Below, piece by piece: positions 7,601 through 15,593 of a DNA stretch of 28,131 nt; within the stretch, counting starts at the first letter, position 1; each line of letters opens with the position of its first letter. The position numbers were made by a program, and so were the translations under genes. Location: contig DLGR01000006.1 of NCBI GenBank assembly GCA_002482805.1, positions 29,175 through 57,305 on the forward strand, written 5' to 3'. The notes below the pieces were generated by a model. That model had not been told where the DNA came from. It was given only the letters and a program-made list of their open reading frames with translations, and searched no databases. The stretch comes from Micavibrio sp. UBA7689 (lineage in GTDB: Bacteria > Pseudomonadota > Alphaproteobacteria > Micavibrionales > Micavibrionaceae).

Positions 7601-9514
7601 GTGAACAACGGTTTCGGTCGCAATCTCATGGTATGGCTCGCCATCGGTTTCATGATGGTGTTTTTGTTCAACGTGCTGCAAGGCGCAAAAACGGCTAACA
7701 ATCCCGCCGCATCCGAAGCGATGGCGTATTCCGATTTCATGGCCGAAGCAAAAGCGGGCCGCATTTCCGATGTTACGATCAAGGGCGAAGAACTGACCGG
7801 CCATTTCACCAGCGGCGGCGAAGCCTTCAAGGCGCGCATACCCGCGAATGAAAACGTGGTTGACCGTCTGTCCGGCACCGGCGTCAAAATCACGGCGGAA
7901 GAAATCGACCCCGAAAAAATATCCGCGATGGGCATTCTGATTTCTTGGTTCCCGATGCTTCTTTTGATCGGTGTGTGGATTTTCTTCATGCGCCAGATGC
8001 AGGGCAAGGGCGGCGGCGGTGCAATGGGGTTCGGCAAAAGCCGTGCGCGTTTGCTCACCGAAAAACACGGCCGCGTGACGTTCGATGACGTCGCCGGTAT
8101 CGATGAAGCCAAAGTCGAATTGCAGGAAATCGTCGAATTCCTGAAAGACCCGCAAAAATTCCAGCGCCTCGGCGGAAAAATCCCTAAAGGCGCTTTGCTC
8201 ATCGGTCCTCCGGGTACTGGTAAAACGCTCACCGCGCGCGCAGTGGCGGGTGAGGCGAATGTTCCGTTCTTCACGATTTCGGGTTCCGACTTTGTCGAGA
8301 TGTTCGTCGGCGTCGGCGCATCACGCGTGCGCGATATGTTCGAGCAGGCGAAAAAATCCGCGCCTTGTATCATCTTTATCGACGAGATCGATGCTGTCGG
8401 TCGTCACCGCGGCGCAGGTTTGGGCGGCGGCAATGATGAGCGCGAACAAACGCTCAACCAGTTGCTGGTGGAAATGGACGGCTTTGAAGCAACCGAAGGC
8501 GTTATCCTGATTGCCGCGACCAACCGTCCCGATGTTCTGGACCCTGCATTGCTTCGCCCCGGCCGTTTCGACCGCCAGATCGTCGTGCCGTTGCCCGATG
8601 TAAAAGGCCGCGAGAGAATTCTGAACGTCCATATGAAGAAAGTGCCGTTGGCGCAGAACGTCGTCGCGCACACGCTGGCACGCGGCACACCGGGATTTTC
8701 GGGTGCCGATCTTGCGAACCTCGTGAACGAAGCTGCTCTTCTGGCCGCACGCCGCGGCAAGCGCGTGGTTTCGATGCAGGAATTCGAAGACGCCAAAGAC
8801 AAGGTGATGATGGGTGCCGAGCGCAAATCCATGGTCATGACGGAAAACGAAAAGAAACTCACGGCCTATCACGAAGCAGGTCACGCGGTTGTGGCCTTGC
8901 ACGAAGTGGAATCCGACCCGATCCACAAAGCCACGATCATTCCGCGCGGCCGTGCGCTCGGCATGGTCATGCGTCTCCCCGAAGGCGACCGCATTTCGAT
9001 TTCCAAAGCGAAACTGAAAGCCGACCTCGCGGTTGCGATGGGCGGACGCATTGCCGAAGAAATCATCTTCGGCGCGGAAAAAGTAACGACAGGCGCAAGC
9101 TCCGACATCCGTATGGCGACCGAAATGGCGCGCCGCATGGTGACGGAATGGGGCATGTCCGACAAACTCGGGCCCATTCTTTACAGTGCCAATCAGGAAG
9201 AGGTGTTCCTCGGCCACTCGGTCGCGCAATCCAAAAATCTTTCTGACGCTACCGCTTCTGTAATCGATGCGGAGATCAAACAGATCGTCAACACGGCCTA
9301 TGCCCGTGCCACGGAAATCCTGACCACGCAGATCGACCAATTGCACACCGTTGCCAAAGCGTTGCTCGAATATGAAATGCTGTCGGGTGACGAGATCAAG
9401 GCGCTGCTCCGCGGCGAGGCGATACTGCGCGACAACGGTGACGAACCCGCCCATTCCGGTCCGCGTTCTTCCGTGCCTTCCAGCGGTGGCAGCATAGAAC
9501 CGCAGAGCGCATAA
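7601..9514 (+). CDS. ftsH: ATP-dependent zinc metalloprotease FtsH
   Basis: FtsH is the hexameric membrane AAA+ protease that degrades misfolded membrane proteins and regulators such as RpoH and LpxC. The 637-residue protein has two transmembrane segments (about 9-27 and 109-130) enclosing a periplasmic domain. The AAA module has Walker A GPPGTGKT (202-209), Walker B IIFIDEID (257-264) and the second region of homology ATNRPDVLDPALLRPGRFDR (306-325). The peptidase has zinc motif HEAGH (424-428) and the downstream acidic ligand in TGASSDIRMATEMARRMV. All catalytic elements are intact and the length is normal. The start is a GTG with AAAGG (7586-7590) ten bases upstream, and the translated N-terminus MNNGFGRNLMVWLAIG matches the family. 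The tail is Ser/Pro/Gly-rich. A heat-shock-like promoter may lie in the preceding 121 bases. Confidence 0.97.
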   Translation: MNNGFGRNLMVWLAIGFMMVFLFNVLQGAKTANNPAASEAMAYSDFMAEAKAGRISDVTIKGEELTGHFTSGGEAFKARIPANENVVDRLSGTGVKITAEEIDPEKISAMGILISWFPMLLLIGVWIFFMRQMQGKGGGGAMGFGKSRARLLTEKHGRVTFDDVAGIDEAKVELQEIVEFLKDPQKFQRLGGKIPKGALLIGPPGTGKTLTARAVAGEANVPFFTISGSDFVEMFVGVGASRVRDMFEQAKKSAPCIIFIDEIDAVGRHRGAGLGGGNDEREQTLNQLLVEMDGFEATEGVILIAATNRPDVLDPALLRPGRFDRQIVVPLPDVKGRERILNVHMKKVPLAQNVVAHTLARGTPGFSGADLANLVNEAALLAARRGKRVVSMQEFEDAKDKVMMGAERKSMVMTENEKKLTAYHEAGHAVVALHEVESDPIHKATIIPRGRALGMVMRLPEGDRISISKAKLKADLAVAMGGRIAEEIIFGAEKVTTGASSDIRMATEMARRMVTEWGMSDKLGPILYSANQEEVFLGHSVAQSKNLSDATASVIDAEIKQIVNTAYARATEILTTQIDQLHTVAKALLEYEMLSGDEIKALLRGEAILRDNGDEPAHSGPRSSVPSSGGSIEPQSA

Positions 9515-9517
9515 ACC

Positions 9518-9997
9518 ATGCGCGGCGGGCTGTTATTCTTCGCAGCTTCCGTTTTTTTCATTTCCCCTGCCGCGCAGGCCGCAAAGGCTTGTACGCAAAT
9601 CGGTTGTATCGATGGTGTTATGCTGCGCGGGGATTACGACCGCGAATGGAAGAACGGCAATTACCGCTTTGAACTGGTGCTTGATAACCGCCGTGTGACC
9701 TGCACTGGCGAATTGCCGCTCAAACCCTGCGGCGAACAAAGCCTGCATTGCGACAAGGACGGCGTGATGATCACGGAGAGCGGTTGCGCGCTTCCCAAAT
9801 CCGCCCACGGTTTCGGTGACATCCATATTCAGGACGATCCGCGCAAAGTCATGGTGCGTATCACGCACAACAACAAACCTATTCTCACCCGCACGATCGT
9901 GCGCGTCGATTATCAGGAATCACGCCCCAACGGCGATGGTTGCGGCCCTGTGTGCCGTTCCGCAAGCTACGATCTGTTCAGCGCTGCCGGCGAATAG
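9518..9997 (+). CDS. Cysteine-rich exported protein of unknown function
   Basis: This 159-residue protein starts three bases after the ftsH stop, so it is probably co-transcribed. It has a signal peptide (MRGGLLFFAASVFFISPAAQ) with a likely cut after the AQA at about residue 21. The mature part has eight cysteines: ACTQIGC near the start, then TC, PC, HC and GC spread through the middle, and DGCGPVC near the end. Even numbers of cysteines in an exported protein suggest disulfide pairs in the periplasm. Strand-rich text such as YRFELVLDNRRVTC suggests a beta fold. I do not recognise a family. A strong terminator follows ten bases after the stop, closing the pal-to-ftsH region. Confidence 0.7.
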   Translation: MRGGLLFFAASVFFISPAAQAAKACTQIGCIDGVMLRGDYDREWKNGNYRFELVLDNRRVTCTGELPLKPCGEQSLHCDKDGVMITESGCALPKSAHGFGDIHIQDDPRKVMVRITHNNKPILTRTIVRVDYQESRPNGDGCGPVCRSASYDLFSAAGE

Positions 9998-10006
9998 GAA
10001 CACAAG

Positions 10007-10036
10007 AAAAAGACAGGTGAGGGTGCCTGTCTTTTT
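10007..10036. terminator. Strong bidirectional intrinsic terminator
   Basis: The perfect 11-bp stem AAAAAGACAGG (10007-10017) pairs with CCTGTCTTTTT (10026-10036) around an 8-base loop. The T-tract is part of the stem on both strands, so it can terminate the plus-strand ftsH transcript and also the minus-strand transcript carrying the 31-codon ORF. Confidence 0.8.
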
Positions 10037-10076
10037 CCATTGGGCTTAGGAGAGGAAGGAAACTTTTATTTCAGCT

Positions 10077-10172
10077 TTATCTGCGGAGGTCGGACCAGAT
10101 AATCCGTCTTCCGTGAAGAACGCACCGAATGGCGGTTTCATTCGACCAGATCTGCTGCATTTGTTTTTTCAT
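10077..10172 (-). CDS. Candidate 31-residue small protein
   Basis: A short frame on the minus strand starts at 10172 and ends at 10077. The product begins MKKQMQQIWSNETAIR and ends in an Arg-rich segment (HGRRIIWSDLRR); it is basic and not hydrophobic, so not a classic membrane toxin. AAGGAG (10183-10188 on the minus strand) stands ten bases before the ATG. Upstream are a promoter-like pair at 10315-10343 and a leader of about 136 bases, and the bidirectional terminator lies 40 bases after the stop. The arrangement looks like a complete monocistronic unit of about 300 bases. I do not recognise the peptide. It could instead be a regulatory RNA with a chance ORF. Confidence 0.45.
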   Translation of the reverse strand: MKKQMQQIWSNETAIRCVLHGRRIIWSDLRR

Positions 10173-10182
10173 GGCGTAAAAA

Positions 10183-10188
10183 CTCCTT
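10183..10188 (-). promoter_or_regulatory. Shine-Dalgarno of the 31-codon ORF
   Basis: On the minus strand this reads AAGGAG, ten bases before the ATG at 10172. It is the main argument that the short frame is translated. Confidence 0.5.
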
Positions 10189-10189
10189 G

Positions 10190-10217
10190 GCCTGCGGGGG
10201 CGGGCTTTTTGCTTTTT
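10190..10217 (+). terminator. Plus-strand terminator-like hairpin within the minus-strand leader
   Basis: GCCTGC (10190-10195) pairs with GCGGGC (10200-10205, one G-T wobble) around GGGG. It is followed by TTTTTGCTTTTTTT to 10217. The U-tract is on the plus strand, so it would stop plus-strand transcripts such as read-through of the ftsH terminator or an antisense RNA. In the minus-strand leader the same arms pair less well (C-A mismatch) and sit next to the Shine-Dalgarno. Confidence 0.5.
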
Positions 10218-10314
10218 TTGTTTTCAAGGAAAATAGACGAGCGTGTTCGTACATGTTTTGCACTTGCCGCTCTTACCGGTTCCCTGGTCAACTTTTCTTT
10301 TTCTTTATGATTTA

Positions 10315-10343
10315 TTAATAACTGATTGCTTGGTTCAAGTCAA
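10315..10343 (-). promoter_or_regulatory. Candidate promoter of the 31-codon unit
   Basis: Read on the minus strand, TTGACT (10338-10343) and TATTAA (10315-10320) are separated by 17 bases. They match the consensus at five and four of six positions. The predicted start is near 10308, giving a leader of about 136 bases before the ATG at 10172. Confidence 0.45.
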
Positions 10344-10401
10344 CAAAAATCGCACGGAAAGCCTTACCCCGCCTGTATAAGTAACGCTTAATACATTGAA
10401 A

Positions 10402-10830
10402 TTACAGCGCGTAACGTTTGTCGCCCATAGATAAAACAGCTGTGTCTTTGTGCATCTTGAAGGCAATCAAATACACAGCTTCGGAATATGTGGAGCGGTA
10501 AACGGAGGAAAGATTCTCCGCATCCGTGACAGGGCTTATTTGTGTGGCGTGCCAGTTGAATTGGCCCAGAAAATTCGTGCCGTCCACGCCTTTCGGAAAC
10601 ATGCTCCGCGCTTCTTCTTTGAGGAAACTGGTAAAACCGGCCTGTGATTCGAAATGCGTGTCGATGTAATCCAGAAAGCCTCTGCAAACGCCTGTGTAGG
10701 CATCCCACGATTCACGGAATTTCGGTGTGCCGGGAAAGTGTTTTTGCGCGGCCTTGCGTTGCGTATCCATCGTATCCAGATGGTTTCGAACAATTTGTTC
10801 CCAGTTATGGTCGATCGGGTAAACGCGCAT
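10402..10830 (-). CDS. Unrecognised 142-residue protein
   Basis: This is a minus-strand gene divergent from glmM. The product has no signal peptide or membrane segment and appears soluble, mixed alpha/beta and rich in aromatic residues, with segments such as DAYTGVCRGFLDYIDTHFES and FNWHATQISPVTD. I do not recognise a family. A promoter-like pair at 10859-10887 lies directly upstream, with a perfect TTGACA. The ATG at 10830 has only a weak ribosome site (ACGGA). No clear terminator follows the stop at 10402, so its transcript may continue into the 31-codon unit. It does not look like a shadow, because neither the opposite strand nor another frame here carries a recognisable gene. Confidence 0.65.
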   Translation of the reverse strand: MRVYPIDHNWEQIVRNHLDTMDTQRKAAQKHFPGTPKFRESWDAYTGVCRGFLDYIDTHFESQAGFTSFLKEEARSMFPKGVDGTNFLGQFNWHATQISPVTDAENLSSVYRSTYSEAVYLIAFKMHKDTAVLSMGDKRYAL

Positions 10831-10858
10831 TGATATCCGTCTTTTTTGAATTTCGGGT

Positions 10859-10887
10859 TATTTAGCAACGGATTAAGCTTATGTCAA
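10859..10887 (-). promoter_or_regulatory. Promoter of the 142-residue minus-strand gene, with a near CtrA box
   Basis: On the minus strand a perfect TTGACA (10882-10887) is followed after 17 bases by TAAATA (10859-10864). The predicted start near 10852 leaves a 22-base leader. The same bases form TTAA-N7-TCAA at 10873-10887 on the plus strand, one mismatch from a full CtrA box and overlapping the -35. Confidence 0.45.
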
Positions 10888-10944
10888 ATTCACTCTGTTA
10901 AACTTTAGTGGTTTTTTGGGTGATTCTGGTTTAAAAACAATAGT

Positions 10945-12309
10945 ATGAGCAATTCCCGCCAATATTTCGGCACTGACGGCATTCGCGGCACGGCCAACAC
11001 CCCTCCCATGACGGCGGATATGGCCTTACGCGTGGCCATGGCGACGGCCTATGTCCTGCGCGCGAAACAGCGCGGCGCGGTTATGGACAGGGCGGTTATC
11101 GGCAAAGATACCCGTTTGTCCGGTTACATGCTGGAACAGGCCATGGCCTCCGGATTCGTGGCCATGGGTATGGAAGTGATCTTTACGGGTCCCGTGCCCA
11201 CCCCCGCGATTGCCATGCTGACGCGCTCCCTTCGCGCCGATGTGGGCGTGATGATTTCGGCTTCCCACAACCCTTACGCCGATAACGGCATTAAATTGTT
11301 CGGACCCGATGGCTACAAGCTTTCGGATTCGCTCGAAATCGAAATCGAATCCGCGCTGGAAATGGACCAGAACGAATTGCTGCCCGCGCCCGATCTGATC
11401 AGCAAAGCGGCACGCATGGATGATGCGGGTGGGCGCTATATCGAATTCTTGAAGGGTGGAATGGCCCGCGGCGATTCCCTGAACGGCCTGAAAATCGTTG
11501 TCGATAGCGCGAACGGCGCGGCGTATAAAATCGCTCCGCAACTGCTGTATGAACTCGAAGCCGAAGTTATTTCGATCGGCGATCGTCCGAACGGACGTAA
11601 TATCAACGACGGATGCGGCGCGACACATGTTGAAGCCTTGCAGAAAAAAGTTCTGGAAGAAAAAGCGGATCTCGGCCTCGCGCTCGATGGTGACGCGGAT
11701 CGTTTGATCATCGTGGATGAAAAAGGCCAGAAGATAGACGGCGACCAGATCATGGCGTTGCTGGCGGTGAACTTCAAGGAACGCGGAACTCTGGCCAAAG
11801 ACACGCTGGTCGCAACCGTGATGTCCAATCTCGGCCTTGAAAGATTTCTGGAATCCAAAAAAATAAAACTGGAACGCGCGCCCGTGGGTGACCGTTACGT
11901 CGTCGAAAAAATGAAAGACGGCGGATTCAATCTGGGCGGTGAACAATCGGGCCATATCGTGATGTCGGATTTCGGCACGACGGGCGATGGTTTGTTCGCG
12001 GCGATGCAGGTTCTTTCCATCATCCAGAAATCGAAAAAGAAAACATCGGAAGTGTGCAATCTGTTCAAGCCGCTGCCGCAAATATTGCAAAATGTGCGTT
12101 ACATGGCGGGCGCGAAGCCGCTGGATGACGCGAAGGTCAAAGATGCTATCTCGGGTGCGGAAGACACCCTGTCCAAAAACGGTCGACTCCTGATTAGAAA
12201 ATCGGGAACAGAGCCCTTGATCCGCGTGATGGCGGAAGGGGATGATGAAAAGAAAATTCAGAAAATTGTCGGCGATTTGTGTGCCGTTATCGAGAAGGCG
12301 GCAGGATGA
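10945..12309 (+). CDS. glmM: Phosphoglucosamine mutase GlmM
   Basis: GlmM interconverts glucosamine-6-phosphate and glucosamine-1-phosphate, the step feeding UDP-GlcNAc for peptidoglycan and lipopolysaccharide. The 454-residue protein opens with YFGTDGIRG. It has the phosphoserine loop SASHNP (105-110, catalytic Ser107), the magnesium loop DGDADR (248-253), the sugar-binding GGEQSGHIV segment and the C-terminal phosphate-binding loop RKSGTEPLIRVM. All four active-site loops are intact and the length is normal. No Shine-Dalgarno precedes the ATG (AAAACAATAGT); a short or absent leader is possible. In many alphaproteobacteria glmM follows ftsH. Here the two are separated by about 950 bases of minus-strand genes. 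The stop overlaps the ankyrin gene's ATG (ATGA). Confidence 0.97.
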   Translation: MSNSRQYFGTDGIRGTANTPPMTADMALRVAMATAYVLRAKQRGAVMDRAVIGKDTRLSGYMLEQAMASGFVAMGMEVIFTGPVPTPAIAMLTRSLRADVGVMISASHNPYADNGIKLFGPDGYKLSDSLEIEIESALEMDQNELLPAPDLISKAARMDDAGGRYIEFLKGGMARGDSLNGLKIVVDSANGAAYKIAPQLLYELEAEVISIGDRPNGRNINDGCGATHVEALQKKVLEEKADLGLALDGDADRLIIVDEKGQKIDGDQIMALLAVNFKERGTLAKDTLVATVMSNLGLERFLESKKIKLERAPVGDRYVVEKMKDGGFNLGGEQSGHIVMSDFGTTGDGLFAAMQVLSIIQKSKKKTSEVCNLFKPLPQILQNVRYMAGAKPLDDAKVKDAISGAEDTLSKNGRLLIRKSGTEPLIRVMAEGDDEKKIQKIVGDLCAVIEKAAG

Positions 12310-13112
12310 GCAAGGTAAAGGGGGCAGGGTTCGGTGTTCGGTTTTACCGCCGCGCCGTACCGGGGAGACAGATGACGGACAGACGGGGCGATAAGCCGAC
12401 GAAAGCCAAAGACACACCACCGCAGGAAATAACGGAGCCGTTTCCGCGCCGCGAGATGCAGCCCGTGATAGACGTGCCCGATCAATTCATGAAACTGGAG
12501 CTGTTCGAGAGCTGGCCGCCTGAAAACGCCGCTACGAAACTGGCAAAAGAAATTCAAAAAGCAAAGCAGGTTTTGAAAAAGCCGGAAGTGCATGAATGGG
12601 AAGGACTGGAATTGATTTCCTGGGACAAACCGATCACGCATGAACTGGAATTCATGGAAGAAAAGCCTGCCGTCATGCGGACGGTTCAGACATCCGTGCA
12701 AAAACAATTTACGGCTTATAAAAAACCGCCTGCATTGCAGATCGCTCTCGATAAAGTAAAAGCCAAGGCGGAAGCCAAAAAGCTGGCCGTGCAAAAGGCA
12801 GAGCAAGAAGCCGCCCAAAAACCCGTGCCCAAAAAATCCGTGGCCACGGACATCACGAAAGAAACCGCGTTATGGGTTGCGGCGGAAAACGGAGATTGCC
12901 ACAAGATACGACTCCTTGTTTTGGAGGGGGCAGACTTGGAAATGCGCGATTCCTATGGCCGCACGGCGATCAACATCGCTATGCAATACAATCAAAAAGA
13001 CGCGATTAAAACACTGATGGCCGCGAAAGAAATGCGCAAGATGGCCAAAGACGGCGCCTTGCCGAACATGAATTTTTTCCGCCGCCTCTCGCACGAAAAA
13101 ACGGGCACGTAA
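12306..13112 (+). CDS. Ankyrin-repeat protein of unknown function
   Basis: This 268-residue protein begins at an ATG overlapping the glmM stop by four bases (ATGA). The first 180 residues are charged and Lys/Glu/Pro-rich. They include a stretch with VPDQFMKLELFESWPPENAA and a Lys/Ala/Glu-rich helical segment (about 135-175) that may be a coiled coil. About two ankyrin repeats follow at roughly 185-250 (ALWVAAENGDCHKIRLLVLE, then DSYGRTAINIAMQYNQKDAI). Ankyrin repeats mediate protein binding; the partner is unknown. No signal peptide or membrane segment is seen. A later in-frame ATG at 12372 (MTDRRGDKPTKAK) is an alternative start, preceded by GGGGAGA. The ATGA overlap favours the earlier one. 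Confidence 0.8.
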   Translation: MSKVKGAGFGVRFYRRAVPGRQMTDRRGDKPTKAKDTPPQEITEPFPRREMQPVIDVPDQFMKLELFESWPPENAATKLAKEIQKAKQVLKKPEVHEWEGLELISWDKPITHELEFMEEKPAVMRTVQTSVQKQFTAYKKPPALQIALDKVKAKAEAKKLAVQKAEQEAAQKPVPKKSVATDITKETALWVAAENGDCHKIRLLVLEGADLEMRDSYGRTAINIAMQYNQKDAIKTLMAAKEMRKMAKDGALPNMNFFRRLSHEKTGT

Positions 13113-13115
13113 ATC

Positions 13116-14177
13116 ATGAACGCGAAAAACCACCCATCATTGTTGCCCAATGGGCTTCTCGACCTTCTCGCGCCATCGGCAGAGAATGAAAGCCGTTTGA
13201 TCGAATTGTTTATCAAAAACTTTTCCGCGTTCGGGTATGACCGCGTCAAACCACCGCTGGTGGAATTCGAAGATTCTCTGCTCGGAGAAGGTCCGGGGCA
13301 GGCATTGTCCCGCCAGACCTTCCGCATGATGGACCCCGTGTCGGGCCGCATGATGGGGGTTCGCGCCGATGTGACATCGCAAATTGCACGTATCGCGACT
13401 TCGCGCCTTGCCGACAACAAACGCCCTCTGCGTTTGTCTTACGCCGCCGATGTTTTGCGTGTGAACGGATCGCAACTCCGCCCCGAACGGCAATTCTGTC
13501 AGGTAGGGTGCGAATTGATCGGCGTGGACACTATCACCGCCGATGTTGAAATGCCGTTGATCGCCGCCATCGCGCTTTCGAAAGCGGGTGTTCAAAATAT
13601 TTCCATCGATCTCACTGTTCCGACGCTAACCAAGCATCTTTACGATGAAATGAAAATCAGCGCCGATGAAACCGAATCGCTCAACGACCTGATCGAAAAA
13701 CGCGACCGCGACGGCGTGGCAGCGCTGAATACAAAAACGTCCGCGTTGATCGTGGAATTGATGGACCATGACAATCTGCCGAAAATCGCGCTACCGAAAA
13801 AAGCAAAGGCCGATATCGAAAAGCTTTTGAAACTGCAAAGCGAGCTGCGCGCCGCGCTCGATGTTTATGGTTTGCAGGATGTGCAGATCACGATCGACCC
13901 GCTGGAGCGCCGCGGTTTCGAATATCAAACGGGTGCGAGCTTTACTTTATTCTCTCAAGGCGCGCGCGGCGAACTGGGCCGCGGTGGCCGTTACGATGTC
14001 ATCGTGGCCGGCAAATCCCCCGAAACTGCAACGGGTTTTACCTTATATATGGACTCCGTCCTGCGCATCGCTCCCGCCTTTTCCCCCGCCAAGCGCGAGG
14101 AAGTGAAGGCCGATGCCGATTGGAAGGCCGTAAAATCCCTGCAAGACCAAGGGGTTGAGGTTGTCCGCAAGGCGTAA
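13116..14177 (+). CDS. hisZ: ATP phosphoribosyltransferase regulatory subunit HisZ
   Basis: HisZ is a histidyl-tRNA-synthetase paralogue without aminoacylation activity. It binds short-form HisG and regulates the first step of histidine synthesis. The 353-residue protein opens with LLPNGLLDLLAP. It shows class II synthetase-like elements: VKPPLVEFEDSLL, GVRADVTSQIARIATSRL, RLSYAADVLRV and QFCQVGCELIG. The tail reads YQTGASFTLFSQG and ELGRGGRYDVIV. The anticodon-binding domain of true HisRS is absent, the length fits HisZ, and it lies directly upstream of purA as in many alphaproteobacteria. It starts three bases after the ankyrin gene. Its stop codon lies inside a perfect hairpin. Confidence 0.93.
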   Translation: MNAKNHPSLLPNGLLDLLAPSAENESRLIELFIKNFSAFGYDRVKPPLVEFEDSLLGEGPGQALSRQTFRMMDPVSGRMMGVRADVTSQIARIATSRLADNKRPLRLSYAADVLRVNGSQLRPERQFCQVGCELIGVDTITADVEMPLIAAIALSKAGVQNISIDLTVPTLTKHLYDEMKISADETESLNDLIEKRDRDGVAALNTKTSALIVELMDHDNLPKIALPKKAKADIEKLLKLQSELRAALDVYGLQDVQITIDPLERRGFEYQTGASFTLFSQGARGELGRGGRYDVIVAGKSPETATGFTLYMDSVLRIAPAFSPAKREEVKADADWKAVKSLQDQGVEVVRKA

Positions 14178-14188
14178 AAAACGCCTTG
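14168..14188 (+). repeat. Hairpin spanning the hisZ stop codon
   Basis: CAAGGCGT (14168-14175) and ACGCCTTG (14181-14188) form a perfect 8-bp stem around AAAAA. The first base of the TAA stop (14175) is in the stem and the rest in the loop. No T-tract follows, so it is not a standard terminator. It may be a pause or mRNA-stability element, or a weak attenuation site before purA. Confidence 0.45.
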
Positions 14189-14279
14189 GCAAACGGCCTG
14201 TCTTCGCCTAAACAATCAAAGGAAAAACAACAGGGTTTTTCGACCAATTTTTTGGGCAAGGTTTCGAAGGGGTATTTTC

Positions 14280-15572
14280 ATGGCAAATGTCGCGGTGGTC
14301 GGCTCTCAATGGGGTGACGAGGGCAAGGGTAAGATTGTCGATTGGCTTTCTTCACGCGCCGATGTCGTTGTGCGTTTTCAAGGCGGCCACAATGCCGGTC
14401 ACACGCTCGTCATCGACGGCGTTACCTACAAACTTTCCCTGCTTCCTTCGGGCATCGTCCGCAAGGGCAAGCTTTCCATCCTCGGCAACGGCGTCGTCAT
14501 CGACCCTTGGGCCTTCCTCACTGAAATCGAAAAAGTGCGCGGACAGGGCGTTGAAATCACACACCAGAATTTGATGATTGCCGAAAACGCCGCGCTTATC
14601 CTTCCCGTGCACGGTCAAATCGACCGCGCGATGGAAGAAGCACGCGGTGACAAGAAAATCGGTACCACGGGCCGCGGTATAGGTCCTGCTTATCAGGATA
14701 AAGTTGCACGCCGCGGATTGCGCGTGTGCGATCTGGAACATTCCCACATCGTCAAAGAAAAACTCGAAACACTGGTCAACTACAACAACGCGTTGATGCG
14801 CGGTTTTGGCTGGGCGGAAATGAACGCCACGGAAATATATGACTCGCTGATGAAAATCGCCGATCCCGTGCTGGCATATAAAGGCGTTGTCTGGAAGCGT
14901 CTGGAAGAAGCGAAATACAAAAACGAAAAGGTTTTGTTCGAAGGCGCGCAAGGTCACATGCTTGATGTCGATCATGGAACATATCCTTACGTCACGTCCT
15001 CCAACATCGTCGCGGCGCAGGCCGCCGTCGGTGCAGGCGTCGGACCAAAATCGGTAGGCTATGTGCTCGGTATTACGAAAGCCTACACCACGCGCGTGGG
15101 TTCGGGTCCTTTCCCGACGGAATTGTTCGATGCCATCGGCGAAAAAATTGGCGAGACGGGTCGTGAGTTCGGCACCGTGACAGGACGCAAACGCCGCTGC
15201 GGCTGGTTCGATGCCGTGGCCGTGCGCCAAGCCGTGAAGACGGGCGGGATCGACGGGATCGCGCTCACGAAGCTCGATGTGCTCGACGGGTTCGAGGAAC
15301 TCAAAATCTGCACGGGATATGAAATCGACGGGAAGACGGTTGATTACTTCCCCGCATCCCAAGTTCACCAAGCCAACGCCAAACCGATCTACAAAACGGT
15401 TCCCGGCTGGAAAGAAACCACCTATGGCGCCCGCAGCTGGGCAGACCTGCCGTCCCGCGCGGTAAAATACATAAAACTGGTCGAAGAGCTGATCGAAGCG
15501 CCCGTAACCTTGCTTTCCACCAGTCCCGACCGCGACGATACGATTTTGATGCAAGATCCGTTCTTCGGATAA
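14280..15572 (+). CDS. purA: Adenylosuccinate synthetase PurA
   Basis: PurA joins IMP and aspartate using GTP to form adenylosuccinate, the first committed step to AMP. The 430-residue protein has the family start VGSQWGDEGKGK with the P-loop-like GDEGKGK (12-18), the catalytic HNAGHT (37-42), TTGRGIGPAYQDK, FEGAQGHMLDVDHGTYPYVT, the GTRVGSGPFPTE-like segment TRVGSGPFPTELF and GRKRRCGWFD. All are intact and the length is normal. AAGGGG (14267-14272) is seven bases from the ATG. It follows hisZ by 102 bases, with the stop-codon hairpin between. It may share the hisZ transcript or have its own promoter. Confidence 0.97.
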   Translation: MANVAVVGSQWGDEGKGKIVDWLSSRADVVVRFQGGHNAGHTLVIDGVTYKLSLLPSGIVRKGKLSILGNGVVIDPWAFLTEIEKVRGQGVEITHQNLMIAENAALILPVHGQIDRAMEEARGDKKIGTTGRGIGPAYQDKVARRGLRVCDLEHSHIVKEKLETLVNYNNALMRGFGWAEMNATEIYDSLMKIADPVLAYKGVVWKRLEEAKYKNEKVLFEGAQGHMLDVDHGTYPYVTSSNIVAAQAAVGAGVGPKSVGYVLGITKAYTTRVGSGPFPTELFDAIGEKIGETGREFGTVTGRKRRCGWFDAVAVRQAVKTGGIDGIALTKLDVLDGFEELKICTGYEIDGKTVDYFPASQVHQANAKPIYKTVPGWKETTYGARSWADLPSRAVKYIKLVEELIEAPVTLLSTSPDRDDTILMQDPFFG

Positions 15573-15593
15573 CCCTGAATTCGCTAGGTTTTA

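Larger units (their letters stand above)
10037..10401. other. Intergenic region holding a small minus-strand unit
   Basis: This 365-base stretch has no long gene. Visible inside it are a 31-codon ORF on the minus strand with good Shine-Dalgarno (10077-10172), a minus-strand promoter (10315-10343), and a plus-strand terminator-like hairpin (10190-10217). A plus-strand frame at 10113-10310 lacks a ribosome site and crosses the hairpin; I take it as chance. Confidence 0.5.

Noticed and set aside
10113..10310. Plus-strand frame of 65 codons between the ftsH terminator and the minus-strand gene
   Set aside because: It has no ribosome site, crosses the plus-strand terminator hairpin, and its hydrophobic run comes from the T-rich hairpin region.
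11026..12420. Long open frame antisense to glmM
   Set aside because: It is a mirror of glmM codon structure, has no family resemblance and opposes a certain gene. Similar antisense frames opposite purA (14352-15554), the pseudokinase (15838-17091) and cpaC/cpaD (24369-25874) were rejected for the same reason.
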